In this document: positions 35,788-43,698 of the stretch, piece after piece
Layout: each line of letters opens with the position of its first letter
Position numbering within the stretch: position 1 is the stretch's first letter
Source of the DNA: Alkalibacillus haloalkaliphilus
Lineage (GTDB): Bacteria > Bacillota > Bacilli > Bacillales > Alkalibacillaceae
DNA length: 64,000 nucleotides
Reading direction: 5' to 3'
Assembly: GCF_007991275.1 (NCBI RefSeq)
Contig: NZ_BJYA01000001.1
Location: 186,001-250,000 of the forward strand
The notes under the pieces: model-generated
What the model was told of the DNA's origin: nothing
What the model saw: the letters and a program-made list of their open reading frames with translations, nothing else
Database searches by the model: none
Program-made: the position numbers and the translations under genes

Positions 35788-36350
35788 GCTGCTTCACCTT
35801 CCTTTTTTGAAGGTGATTTCTTCAATAAGGCATATAGGATCAGTGCACCAATTAAAATTGCTGGGTGTAAATTAAATAATTCAAATGTAATTAAGCTGAT
35901 AACACCTAGCGCAATTGCCACTGGCCAACCGAGATCGCGTTTAGAATGGCGTAAAAAATTAAAAGCTAACATAAACAACATAACACCTACAACTGGCGCA
36001 ATCGCACTCGTCATCCCTTGTACTACTGCATGTTCACGGTAATTAATTAACACGCTAATAAGGGCGATCATAATAATAACAGTCGGTAAAATAGTGGCCG
36101 CTAATGCGGTAAGAAGGCCTGTTTTACCTCCGACACGATAGCCGATATAGCCGGCCATTTTCGTCATAATCGGCCCCGGGAGTGTATTGCCAATAGCTAA
36201 TATATCAGAGAACTCTTCATCATCCATCCAGCCGTAAGTTTCGACGACTTCTTTATGCACTAAAGGAATCGTCGCTGGTCCACCACCATAACCTAGCATA
36301 CCGGCACGGAAGAAGCTTATAAATATATCTTTCTGTAAAGCAAGATCCAA
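35784..36350 (-). CDS. ywrB: Chromate transporter, first half-size subunit
   Basis: About 188 residues. ChrA signatures AGMLGYGGGPATIPLV and IGNTLPGPIMTKMAGYIGYR are close copies of those in the partner, showing an ancient duplication. The start is best placed at a TTG with AAAGGG seven bases before; the reading from a GTG at 36389 adds 13 residues that lack a ribosome site. First gene of the two-gene operon, facing the Lrp-type regulator gene. Confidence 0.85.
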   Translation of the reverse strand: MDLALQKDIFISFFRAGMLGYGGGPATIPLVHKEVVETYGWMDDEEFSDILAIGNTLPGPIMTKMAGYIGYRVGGKTGLLTALAATILPTVIIMIALISVLINYREHAVVQGMTSAIAPVVGVMLFMLAFNFLRHSKRDLGWPVAIALGVISLITFELFNLHPAILIGALILYALLKKSPSKKEGEAA

Positions 36351-36419
36351 TGTTGTCACCCTTTCTGTCCTTCCACGCTTAAGTGTCACTTCAAATTCAC
36401 TAAATTTTCGACAGTTAAT

Positions 36420-36448
36420 ATGACATTTTGACTACTTTCTTTTATAAT
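36420..36448 (+). promoter_or_regulatory. Promoter of the Lrp-type regulator gene
   Basis: ATGACA (36420) and TATAAT (36443) with a 17-base spacer, 37 bases before the start codon and inside the divergent gap shared with the chromate genes. Confidence 0.55.
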
Positions 36449-36485
36449 GAAACTAGAAATCAAATCTCATAAGCGTGGTGTCTTG

Positions 36486-36935
36486 ATGAAATTAACGGAT
36501 ACGGATTTTAAGATTTTAAATATTTTAAGCGAACAAGGACGTATGTCTTACGTTGACTTAGCTAAAGAGCTTGGTCTATCCCGTGTAGCTGTTCGCGATC
36601 GCATTAATCAAATGCAAGAAGCTGGTGTCATTGAGAAGTTCAGTGTCGTCATTAACTCAGAACAAGTCGGTAAAGGAGTCTCAGCATTTTTCAACGTTGA
36701 TTGTGAGCCGAACACACTTATTCACGTTGCCGAAAAATTGGCCGAGCATCCTAGCGTAGCAAGCTGTTACCAAATGACAGGCCCAAGCACTCTACATACA
36801 CACGTATTAGTAGAAGACTTCCATGCATTAGAAAAATTTATTAACGAAGAACTGTATGCTTTAGACGGCATTACGCGTGTGGAAAGCCACATTTTACTAC
36901 GCCGCTTCAAAAGCAGAACCGGACTTAAACTGTAA
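36486..36935 (+). CDS. ywrC: Lrp/AsnC family regulator, YwrC-like
   Basis: About 149 residues from the ATG at 36486. N-terminal AsnC helix-turn-helix (DFKILNILSEQGRMSYVDLA then LGLSRVAVRDRINQM) and a C-terminal RAM effector domain (about 70-145). In Bacillus subtilis YwrC lies with the chromate genes ywrAB and is reported to control them. Here it is divergent from them, with promoters in a shared gap of about 130 bases. Confidence 0.85.
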   Translation: MKLTDTDFKILNILSEQGRMSYVDLAKELGLSRVAVRDRINQMQEAGVIEKFSVVINSEQVGKGVSAFFNVDCEPNTLIHVAEKLAEHPSVASCYQMTGPSTLHTHVLVEDFHALEKFINEELYALDGITRVESHILLRRFKSRTGLKL

Positions 36936-36936
36936 A

Positions 36937-36964
36937 AATCAGGCTGAGAGATCAGCCTGATTTT
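36937..36964. terminator. Two-way terminator
   Basis: Perfect 12-bp stem AAATCAGGCTGA/TCAGCCTGATTT with a four-base loop and a T-tract, between convergent genes. Confidence 0.9.
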
Positions 36965-36973
36965 TTAAATTCA

Positions 36974-38587
36974 TTACCAAGCTGCGACTTCACCGTCAGT
37001 TCGCGGTTCCGTACCTCCGCAAAGTACGCCTGTTTCAGGATCGCGCCAAATAATTTGTCCACGACCGAATTCATTCGGATAAAGGGTGCGCTGAATGTGA
37101 TGACCTTTTCGCTGTAACGCTTGAGCGATATGATCAGGGAATGTTGGTTCAACTTTTACGACTTTATCTTGAACCCATTGCCACCTTGGTGCATCAAGTG
37201 CTGCTTGTGGATTTAAATGAAAGTCGACTGTATTCATGACGACTTGCGCATGGCCTTGTGGCTGCATAAATCCGCCCATGACACCAAATGGCCCAACCGG
37301 CTGATCACCTTTTGATAAAAATCCAGGAATAATCGTATGGAACGTCTGCTTACCAGGTTTCAACACATTCGCATGGTTTTCATCGAACGAGAACGTATGA
37401 CCACGGTTTTGCATCGCAATGCCTGTCCCAGGTACGACAACACCTGAACCAAAGCCCATGTAGTTACTTTGAATGAACGAGACCATGTTACCTTCACCAT
37501 CAGCTGTTGATAAATAAACCGTACCACCACGTGGCGGCTCACCTGGTTCTGGTTGTAATGCTTCATCACTAATTAACGTACGGCGTTGTTCAGCATATTC
37601 ATCTGATAATAAATCTTCAACCGAAACATTCATATGGTCTTCTTGCGTGATGTACTCTAAACCATCTGTAAACGCAAGCTTCATCGCTTCAATTTGCTTA
37701 TGATAACTATCGACATTTTCACGATCAGTAAACTCATAACCTTCTAACATGTTTAACGCCATAAGTGCGATTAACCCTTGTCCATTCGGCGGAATCTCCC
37801 ACACGTCATAACCACGATAGTTCACTTTAATCGGATCGACCCACTCTGGCTTATACGCCGCTAAGTCCTCTTTCGTTAAGTAGCCGTCATGCTCTTTGAA
37901 AAAGGCGTCAATTTCATCAGCTAATTGACCGCGATAAAATGACTCCGCTTTCGTCTCGGCAATTTCACGTAGTGTACGCGCATGATCTGGCGATTTCCAC
38001 ATTTCACCGACTTCAGGCGAACGACCATCAGGTGCAAAGGTGTTAAACCAATTTTGGAAAATGTCATCTTTAAACGTTTCTTTAAACTTGTTGTATGCCG
38101 ATTTCCAATGGAATGCTAACGTTGGCGATAGCGGATAACCTTCCTCAGCATACTCAATGGCAGGCGCTAATACATCTGTTAGTGGAAGTTTTCCAAAACG
38201 CTCGGATAACTCCACCCAAGCAGCTGGTGTACCTGGTACTGTCACAGGCACCTTACCGAACGTCGGCATCTCCTCATAACCTGCTTCTTTTAGCTTTTCC
38301 ACAGAAATGTTTTGAGGTGCATAGCCACTTCCGTTTAGCCCGTGAATCTTTCCATCGACCCACACAAGCGCAAACGCATCAGAACCAATCCCATTTGAAG
38401 TCGGCTCTAACACCGTTAAAGCAGCAGCCGTCGCGATCGCTGCATCAATCGCATTACCACCTTGTTTCATAATATCTAAACCAGCCTGCGCCGCTAGTGG
38501 CTGAGACGTTGCCACCATTCCTTTTTTACCGTATACAACATTTCGACGCGAAGCATAAGGATAATTTAAAGCATCATAACTTACCAT
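36974..38587 (-). CDS. ywrD: Gamma-glutamyltransferase, YwrD-like
   Basis: 537 residues, Ntn-hydrolase. The autocleavage/catalytic Thr is in PPRGGTVYLSTADGEGNMVS (near 362), with GSGVVVPGTGIAMQNRG downstream. No signal peptide is present, so it should be cytoplasmic, unlike secreted Ggt. It may cleave gamma-glutamyl compounds such as glutathione or bacillithiol adducts. Its place beside ywrABC fits the Bacillus block. Confidence 0.88.
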   Translation of the reverse strand: MVSYDALNYPYASRRNVVYGKKGMVATSQPLAAQAGLDIMKQGGNAIDAAIATAAALTVLEPTSNGIGSDAFALVWVDGKIHGLNGSGYAPQNISVEKLKEAGYEEMPTFGKVPVTVPGTPAAWVELSERFGKLPLTDVLAPAIEYAEEGYPLSPTLAFHWKSAYNKFKETFKDDIFQNWFNTFAPDGRSPEVGEMWKSPDHARTLREIAETKAESFYRGQLADEIDAFFKEHDGYLTKEDLAAYKPEWVDPIKVNYRGYDVWEIPPNGQGLIALMALNMLEGYEFTDRENVDSYHKQIEAMKLAFTDGLEYITQEDHMNVSVEDLLSDEYAEQRRTLISDEALQPEPGEPPRGGTVYLSTADGEGNMVSFIQSNYMGFGSGVVVPGTGIAMQNRGHTFSFDENHANVLKPGKQTFHTIIPGFLSKGDQPVGPFGVMGGFMQPQGHAQVVMNTVDFHLNPQAALDAPRWQWVQDKVVKVEPTFPDHIAQALQRKGHHIQRTLYPNEFGRGQIIWRDPETGVLCGGTEPRTDGEVAAW

Positions 38588-38706
38588 ATTGTCCCCTTCT
38601 CCCTTCCTACCGCTAACATTAATTAAACATTTTTAATAATCCTACCACATTTAGTAAAGTTATTCGATAGTTTTTGAACAAAAATTGTGTGAAGTCTGAA
38701 TTTTTC

Positions 38707-38937
38707 TGAGCGCTGATAAAACCGAGGTGAGCGCTGATAAATTTCTGTGAACGCTGATAAACATGGAGCGAGCGCTGATAAATTTCCGTGAACGCTGATA
38801 AACATGGAGCGAGCGCTGATAAAATTGGCTAAACACTGACAAATTTTCGAGTGCGATTGATCTTGTGAGCGCCAAAATATTTCTGTGAACGCCAGATTAC
38901 TAGTCACGAACGCCAGAATACTATGCGCGAACGCCAA
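38707..38937. repeat. Intergenic repeat array C (GCGCTGATAAA then GCGCCA)
   Basis: Twelve units. Six clear CGCTGATAAA units begin at 38711, 38732, 38752, 38773, 38793 and 38814; two decayed ones follow at 38834 and 38854; then four CGCCA units at 38870, 38890, 38911 and 38932. Spacing alternates 20/21 except for one 16-base step at the change of core. Most units have GAGCG or GAACG before the core. It lies between ywrD and a small zinc-protein gene. Confidence 0.9.
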
Positions 38938-38975
38938 ATAATCACTTCAAAACTCCCTCCCCCAACACAAAAATA

Positions 38976-39000
38976 AAACCACAGATCTAATCTGTGGATT
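38976..39000 (-). terminator. Terminator of the 44-residue zinc protein gene
   Basis: Stem AATCCACAGAT/ATCTGTGGTTT on the minus strand with a three-base loop and TATTTTTG after it, 12 bases past the stop codon. Confidence 0.75.
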
Positions 39001-39011
39001 AAATAAACCTA

Positions 39012-39146
39012 TTAATCTAGATTTTTACACTCTGTATTACAGTAAGCCATCCCATCTTGAGAGATTTTGCATTTCGAACAGAGTGGTTTGTAACATGAAC
39101 GACACTTACTCACAGCCTTCGTAAGACAAAAGCGGCATTTTTCCAC
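39012..39146 (-). CDS. Small cysteine-rich zinc-ribbon protein (44 residues)
   Basis: Minus-strand small gene with seven Cys residues arranged as CRFC, CRSC, CSKC and a later YCNTEC, which suits two zinc sites like a B-box or HIT-type finger. GGAGG lies six bases before a GTG start; an ATG two codons earlier touches the ribosome site. A terminator follows. Not recognised beyond the zinc pattern. Confidence 0.75.
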   Translation of the reverse strand: MEKCRFCLTKAVSKCRSCYKPLCSKCKISQDGMAYCNTECKNLD

Positions 39147-39312
39147 AGTCATCCTCCTCACCTATCATCATTACAATTAATTTCTAACTATCGTATGTAA
39201 AACCCTTGTCGCCTACTATAGGAGGTTTTGAGAGAGATTGTGGAAAATTGTCTTGTCATAACAATTCTTTGATGGTACTTTTTTACAAAGACTGATTATC
39301 AGGAGGAGCATG

Positions 39313-39468
39313 ATGTACATAGAAGCTGTAGCCATTTTAGCAGCCCTATTCCTCACACCAATTCTAGCCGTTCTGTTTAGTTTCAACTTAGTTGCCGTCA
39401 TTAAAAAAACTCACAATAACGAAAAGACAACTGAAAATACGTTTTGGATCATTTTTTCATTTACTTAA
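39313..39468 (+). CDS. Small membrane protein (51 residues)
   Basis: Encoded after AGGAGG with six bases to the ATG (a second ATG directly before it is closer). One long hydrophobic segment (about 4-30), a basic-polar loop KKTHNNEKTTEN and a second short hydrophobic end. Not recognised; start and composition support a real gene. Confidence 0.6.
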   Translation: MYIEAVAILAALFLTPILAVLFSFNLVAVIKKTHNNEKTTENTFWIIFSFT

Positions 39469-39566
39469 TTAATGTGGATTATTGCTGTAGCGTGAGATTA
39501 AAAGGTTGAAACACAATTCATTCGTTTTCGTCTAATTTGTAGAGGTGAGATTACAGGAGGGGTATT

Positions 39567-40001
39567 ATTAAAGTTCAAACGTGGAAGAAACACTACTTGG
39601 TGCTTTTCATTTTAATATTGGTCACAGCTTGTTCTAGTAATTATGAACAATTAACAAGAGTTGATGTTCAGAAGGTGGATTCAGGCAAAGATTATGAAGA
39701 AACGAACATGATTACTGACGACCAAACGATTGATGAAATTAAGAATATTTTCAAACAGATTGAATGGACTCCAAACGTACAAGTTGAAATGGAAAGAGGA
39801 GAAGATGTTTTCGCTACATTTTTCTATCAATTAAATCATGGTGAACCTGAGCGACTTTACGAATATCGTTTTTGGTTTGAAGATTCAGGAGGCGCAACCA
39901 TTATTAGCAATAATGAAAAAGAAGGTTATGGGACATTAAATGAAGATGCAGCAAAAGAATTGAGGACGATCTTCTTTAACTCTGAGGAGGATGAAACATG
40001 A
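39567..40001 (+). CDS. Small lipoprotein with apparent ATT start
   Basis: About 144 residues if started at ATT, six bases after AGGAGG. That reading gives a full signal peptide: basic KVQTWKKHY, a hydrophobic core and lipobox LVTAC. The next usual start (TTG at 39597) would remove all basic residues and has no ribosome site. The mature part has a beta-rich domain with EYRFWFEDSGG. It overlaps the following membrane-protein gene by four bases. Function unknown; partly similar in layout to YusW-type lipoproteins. Confidence 0.65.
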   Translation: MKVQTWKKHYLVLFILILVTACSSNYEQLTRVDVQKVDSGKDYEETNMITDDQTIDEIKNIFKQIEWTPNVQVEMERGEDVFATFFYQLNHGEPERLYEYRFWFEDSGGATIISNNEKEGYGTLNEDAAKELRTIFFNSEEDET

Positions 40002-40258
40002 GCAGCGAAAACTCCAAAAAATATATCCACTTAATTATAGGTTATAGCGGTCTTCTTTTGATCGGTTTGGCCGTATTAAGAAGCTTGTCCGTTACCCAAG
40101 ACACAGTAGGATACGCCTTAACCATGTTGGGCTACTTACTTCTTGCTCAATACTTTCTATTCGCTGATACAAAAATAGGTGCTACGAAAATCAATAAGGC
40201 GATTCTTAGAATAAGTTTACTAGTTATGCTTGGTCTTATGGCAATCTATATATATTAG
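39998..40258 (+). CDS. Small membrane protein downstream of the lipoprotein
   Basis: 86 residues with three transmembrane segments (about 10-27, 36-54, 67-85). The ATG overlaps the lipoprotein stop as ATGA and has GAGGAGG upstream, so the two are translationally coupled. Not recognised. Confidence 0.7.
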   Translation: MSSENSKKYIHLIIGYSGLLLIGLAVLRSLSVTQDTVGYALTMLGYLLLAQYFLFADTKIGATKINKAILRISLLVMLGLMAIYIY

Positions 40259-40267
40259 AATTTAAAT

Positions 40268-40295
40268 GAGCACCAAAATGCTATTTTCGGTGCTC
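40268..40295. terminator. Two-way terminator
   Basis: Stem GAGCACCaaaa/ttttCGGTGCTC-type hairpin between the small membrane protein gene and the convergent merR-type gene; tails are only moderately T-rich. Confidence 0.6.
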
Positions 40296-40301
40296 CATCC
40301 T

Positions 40302-41030
40302 TTATTTATTCCGTTCGCCAAACTCAACCATTGCCTCACTCATAAACTGAGCTAGACCTTCTCCAAATTGATCGATGTTTTTCTGAAATCGCTCGTCTTG
40401 AACATACATCATTCCAAGCCCTTGGAACATTTCTGGTGTGTAAGTCGTGAAATTTTTATTTAAAAAGTCGTACCATTCTTTAATCGCTGTTTGTGCTTCG
40501 TCAGACTTCGGGTCGCCTTGACGAAGTTCTGCAAGCTTACGATAAATGTCATTCATGCGTTTTTGTTCTGCGTCATTAATTCCCATCGCATTTTCCTTCG
40601 CCTCATCTACTTTAGCATCACCCCAACGCTCCCGAGCTTCATCTTCGTAAGGATTTTCGCTAAAGTCAAAGCCTTTAAACTTATCTTGGTTGGACATTTC
40701 AAACCCTCCTTCCTTCGCTTCAATTGTTTGATCAACTGTCTGTAGCATTAAATCGAATTTTTCACGCTTATCAACAAGCATTTTTCGATGCATCTTAAGT
40801 GCTTCAAGTTGGTCATACTCTGGACTGTTGATTATTTCTTTAATTTTCTTAAGTGAAAAACCTAACTCTTTGAAAAATAAAATTTGCTGCAGCATGGTTA
40901 GGTCTGAGTCTGAATATGTTCTATAACCTGTATATGGATTTTTACTTGGTCTTAAAAGGCCTATTTCATCATAATGATGCAGTGTGCGCACACTAATTCC
41001 TACGAGCTTTGCAACTTCATTTACTTTCAT
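40302..41030 (-). CDS. MerR family regulator with TipAS-like domain
   Basis: About 242 residues from the ATG with GGGGAGG upstream. N-terminal MerR helix-turn-helix (VNEVAKLVGISVRTLHHYD, wing YTGYRTYSDSDL), dimer coil near 80-110, then a TipAS-type domain (about 125-240; YEDEARERWGDAKVDEA, then FYDLN-like YDFLNKNF) that binds amphiphilic drugs in TipA and Mta. It likely senses a toxic compound and activates its own promoter. No efflux gene is next to it. Confidence 0.9.
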   Translation of the reverse strand: MKVNEVAKLVGISVRTLHHYDEIGLLRPSKNPYTGYRTYSDSDLTMLQQILFFKELGFSLKKIKEIINSPEYDQLEALKMHRKMLVDKREKFDLMLQTVDQTIEAKEGGFEMSNQDKFKGFDFSENPYEDEARERWGDAKVDEAKENAMGINDAEQKRMNDIYRKLAELRQGDPKSDEAQTAIKEWYDFLNKNFTTYTPEMFQGLGMMYVQDERFQKNIDQFGEGLAQFMSEAMVEFGERNK

Positions 41031-41053
41031 ATGACCAACCTCCCCACACATAA

Positions 41054-41084
41054 ACTATAAGCTCTCACGTTACGTGAAAGTCAA
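41054..41084 (-). promoter_or_regulatory. MerR-type promoter with 19-base spacer and operator
   Basis: TTGACT (41079-41084) and TATAGT (41054-41059) on the minus strand are 19 bases apart, the overlong spacing typical of MerR-controlled promoters. The dyad CTTTCACGT-A-ACGTGAGAG fills the spacer (41062-41080). This strongly suggests autoregulation. Confidence 0.8.
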
Positions 41085-41135
41085 CAGTTAATTCGACGTT
41101 CACCCGAATATCTCTCAACATGCTCTTAACAATTT

Positions 41136-41307
41136 AGTGGATAATTCCATATTTCCTGTGAGTAACTTTGGGAAAAGTGAACAAATGGTGTGGAAAATTA
41201 TTATGGAAGCCCTCCCATTTGTGGATAACGCCCGCATTCACTTCATTTCATCCACATTTTAGTAAAGTTATGCACAGATTTGTGTTGATAAAGTAGACTT
41301 ATTCACA
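41136..41307. other. DnaA-box cluster
   Basis: Within 172 bases are one perfect TTATCCACA (reverse strand, 41220-41228) and six sites one mismatch away: 41136-41144 and 41189-41197 (reverse), 41248-41256, 41268-41276, 41283-41291 (reverse) and 41299-41307. A weaker two-mismatch site is at 41157. The gap has no gene. Bacillus chromosomes carry such clusters away from oriC, where they bind DnaA and restrain initiation; none of the oriC marker genes (dnaA, dnaN) is here. An AT-rich stretch follows at 41360-41410. Confidence 0.7.
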
Positions 41308-41375
41308 AAACAATTACAATCTAGCAAGTAATAACAGCGAATTGGGGACTGACCAAGTTGTTAATAAAACTGTTT

Positions 41376-41404
41376 TTGTAAATTATTAGTAAAAAAGTTA
41401 TGAT
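41376..41404 (+). promoter_or_regulatory. Promoter of the paralogous pair
   Basis: TTGTAA (41376) and TATGAT (41399) with a 17-base spacer, 33 bases before the start of the first gene of the pair and 70 bases after the last DnaA box. Confidence 0.55.
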
Positions 41405-41437
41405 AGAATTAAGTTCATTGAAAGGAATGGGGAGTTA

Positions 41438-41995
41438 ATGGAAGTTAAAAAGAAGCCAATTTTATATAGTTTAGTAGCTTTTTTCGTTTACTTTACTTAT
41501 AGCGCGTTTTTCCCCTTTGCACCTGTGACGATTCACCATCCCTCAGGAGCTTTAGGCATTGCAGATTATTTGGATGATCAATATGAAGAAAAGCACGCAA
41601 ACATAAATGACATTTTAGAAGCTAACAACGACGACAACTACATTACTAGTTTTTACACACCTTTATACACAATCGAACGAGGCTGGACGATTATAACAGA
41701 TGATAAGATTACCCGAACTGATTTTGCAGAACTGCATGACCGAATAAGTCGGGGCTATGATGCACTCATTAATATTGAACGTGACTTTGAGATTGAACTT
41801 ACAGAAGAGCAAGAAACTGAGTTTAACAACTTAAAAGATTATTTTAGAATAGCTGAAACAAAACTCCAAGAACCACTCTACAACGCAACAATGTTTTCAA
41901 CAAAAGGTTCTATTGATAGCCAAATACTTGACATGACAAACACTTACTTTAATCTATTGAACCAGCTTGAAAGGTTTTTAGAGACGGTGAGTTAA
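41438..41995 (+). CDS. Membrane-anchored hypothetical protein, paralog 1
   Basis: 185 residues. One N-terminal helix (about 8-24) ending at FFPFAPVTIHH, then an acidic, helical extracellular domain. It is a clear paralog of the next gene: both share the anchor layout, FFP-x-x-x-x-TI after the helix, an AEF/EEKHANINDILEANNDD versus IKDVIDQNQDD segment and an ERGW/EEGW motif. Function unknown. AAAGGAATGGGGAG precedes the ATG. Confidence 0.65.
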   Translation: MEVKKKPILYSLVAFFVYFTYSAFFPFAPVTIHHPSGALGIADYLDDQYEEKHANINDILEANNDDNYITSFYTPLYTIERGWTIITDDKITRTDFAELHDRISRGYDALINIERDFEIELTEEQETEFNNLKDYFRIAETKLQEPLYNATMFSTKGSIDSQILDMTNTYFNLLNQLERFLETVS

Positions 41996-42021
41996 GGGGT
42001 TTCAAAAAGGAGTGACTGTAG

Positions 42022-42552
42022 ATGAAAAAAAGAGTACTCATTACTGTTGTATCATCCCTCTTGATTTATTTATTAGTGAGTTGGTTTTTCCCTTATCATT
42101 CACTTACCATTTTCAACTCAGCCAAAGACGAAGCAACAAACCATATGAATGCAGAGTTTGAACAGACTAAAGGTGAAATCAAAGATGTAATTGACCAAAA
42201 CCAAGATGATAGTCCGTACACGAACTTTCTGTACACACTTGAAACATTAGAAGAAGGTTGGGACACACTAAATAACAGTGTTCAAATGAACTCAATTATA
42301 CATATGCAAACCCAACTACAAGAAGAGTTTGATCACCTTATGACTATTGATCGTCACTACGGACTAAGTGAGGATGACAAAACTGAACTTCACGTATTAA
42401 TCGACTCCATTCGATTAACCGAAAAACAACTGATTGAAGTCACGAACAACCCGAATATGAATAGGTCAGAAATCGAGCACCACATCTCACAACTTACATC
42501 CTCATACCTTTCACTATTAGAAAGGCTACATACACTAGTTACTAGGCTTTGA
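42022..42552 (+). CDS. Membrane-anchored hypothetical protein, paralog 2
   Basis: 176 residues, same layout as the preceding gene: N-terminal helix, SWFFPYHSLTIFNSAKDEA, then a helical acidic domain with LEEGWDTLNNS. It starts 26 bases after its paralog, so the two form a tandem duplication and probably one transcript. Similarity is visible but low, so the duplication is old. Function unknown. Confidence 0.65.
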   Translation: MKKRVLITVVSSLLIYLLVSWFFPYHSLTIFNSAKDEATNHMNAEFEQTKGEIKDVIDQNQDDSPYTNFLYTLETLEEGWDTLNNSVQMNSIIHMQTQLQEEFDHLMTIDRHYGLSEDDKTELHVLIDSIRLTEKQLIEVTNNPNMNRSEIEHHISQLTSSYLSLLERLHTLVTRL

Positions 42553-42592
42553 GCTTATTGAGGTAAAATCAAAATGACATAGGAGGGGAGTT

Positions 42593-43153
42593 ATGAACAA
42601 ATTCGTCTTCATCTTCGGACCACAAGCAGTTGGGAAAATGACTGTTGGAGAAGAACTAGCTAAAATAACTGAACTTAAACTTTTCCACAACCATATGGCT
42701 ATTGAAATGCTTGAGCCGTTATATGGGTTCACACCTGAAATGTGGCGACTTACTTCATTAATACGTAACGAGATTTTCGATTCATTCGCTAATAGTGATG
42801 CTTACGGGTTAATTTTCACGAAAGTATGGAATTTAAGTTCTGAAAAGGAATGTGAGGGCATCGAGCGACTTTTTCAAAGGTTTGAGTCAAAAGGTTGTGA
42901 CGTTTGCATCGTCGAATTAGAGGCTGATACAGAAGAAAGATTGCAACGTAATAGTTCTTCTCATCGTTTAGAACAAAAGCCGACGAAAAGAAATATCGAA
43001 CAATCTGAGCAAGATTTACTATCAACTGCTGAGTCAATAAGGTTAAATACTGATGAAGGCGAAATTACGCGCCCTAACTATATACGCATTAATAACACAC
43101 ATTTGAGCGCTGAGGACGTGGCTAAGCGTGTGAAAGAACAGTTTGAGTTATAG
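42593..43153 (+). CDS. P-loop nucleotide kinase-like protein
   Basis: 186 residues. Walker A IFGPQAVGKMTVGEELA (about 8-20; G-x-x-x-x-G-K-M/T) and a kinase-like layout with a lid region near 115-140. Resembles shikimate- or adenylylsulfate-kinase-like proteins often labelled AAA family in Bacillus. Substrate unknown. GGAGGGGAG precedes the ATG; the next gene follows after 14 bases. Confidence 0.78.
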   Translation: MNKFVFIFGPQAVGKMTVGEELAKITELKLFHNHMAIEMLEPLYGFTPEMWRLTSLIRNEIFDSFANSDAYGLIFTKVWNLSSEKECEGIERLFQRFESKGCDVCIVELEADTEERLQRNSSSHRLEQKPTKRNIEQSEQDLLSTAESIRLNTDEGEITRPNYIRINNTHLSAEDVAKRVKEQFEL

Positions 43154-43167
43154 TGAGGTGTAGTGGC

Positions 43168-43665
43168 ATGAACATTCGGGAAGTGCATTTAAGTGACGCA
43201 AAAGACTTATCCACACTCATACAACTTGTCGACGAATCTTCCGAGTATATGTTGTGGGAGCCTGGTGAGCGAAAAATTAGCCAAGACCATCAAGAAAAGA
43301 TGATTGAAAGTTTCCTAGAAAAGGCCAACTCTACGATTCTTGTTGCGGAAGTTGACGATGAACTCGTTGGTTACCTACTTGCTATGGGTGGAAATGCGAG
43401 AAGGAATAAACACTCTGCATACATCGTTCTAGGCGTGCTGCAAGGTTATAGAGGGCATGGGATTGGTACAGGTCTCTTAAGTGAATTAGAACGTTGGGCT
43501 ACTAAGAGCGAGATCCATCGATTAGAGTTAACCACAGTCATTAATAATGAAGCAGGCGTATCCTTGTATAAGAAGATGGGTTTTGAAATCGAAGGGACGA
43601 AGAGAGATTCGTTGTTTATTGATGGAGCATATGTGGATGAATATTATATGTCTAAGCTTTTGTAA
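43168..43665 (+). CDS. GNAT family N-acetyltransferase
   Basis: About 165 residues from the ATG with GAGGTG seven bases upstream. Motif A is YIVLGVLQGYRGHGIGTGLL (about 92-111), with R-G-x-G-x-G, followed by LTTVINNEAGVSLYKKMGF, typical of RimI-like and small-molecule acetyltransferases. Likely cotranscribed with the kinase-like gene. Ends in a strong hairpin. Confidence 0.9.
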   Translation: MNIREVHLSDAKDLSTLIQLVDESSEYMLWEPGERKISQDHQEKMIESFLEKANSTILVAEVDDELVGYLLAMGGNARRNKHSAYIVLGVLQGYRGHGIGTGLLSELERWATKSEIHRLELTTVINNEAGVSLYKKMGFEIEGTKRDSLFIDGAYVDEYYMSKLL

Positions 43666-43696
43666 AAACGCCTCGAAATTATAATCGAGGCGTTTT
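43665..43696. terminator. Two-way terminator
   Basis: Perfect 12-bp stem AAAACGCCTCGA/TCGAGGCGTTTT with an eight-base loop, between convergent genes. Confidence 0.9.
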
Positions 43697-43698
43697 GA

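Noticed and set aside
38623-38937. Open frames of 70-100 codons on the minus strand running through repeat array C
   Set aside because: They consist of the translated repeat, have no ribosome site, and the alternating 20/21-base spacing does not keep a frame.
41136-41410. Chromosomal or plasmid replication origin
   Set aside because: DnaA boxes and an AT-rich stretch are there, but no dnaA, dnaN, rep or par gene is near; an initiation-control cluster fits better.
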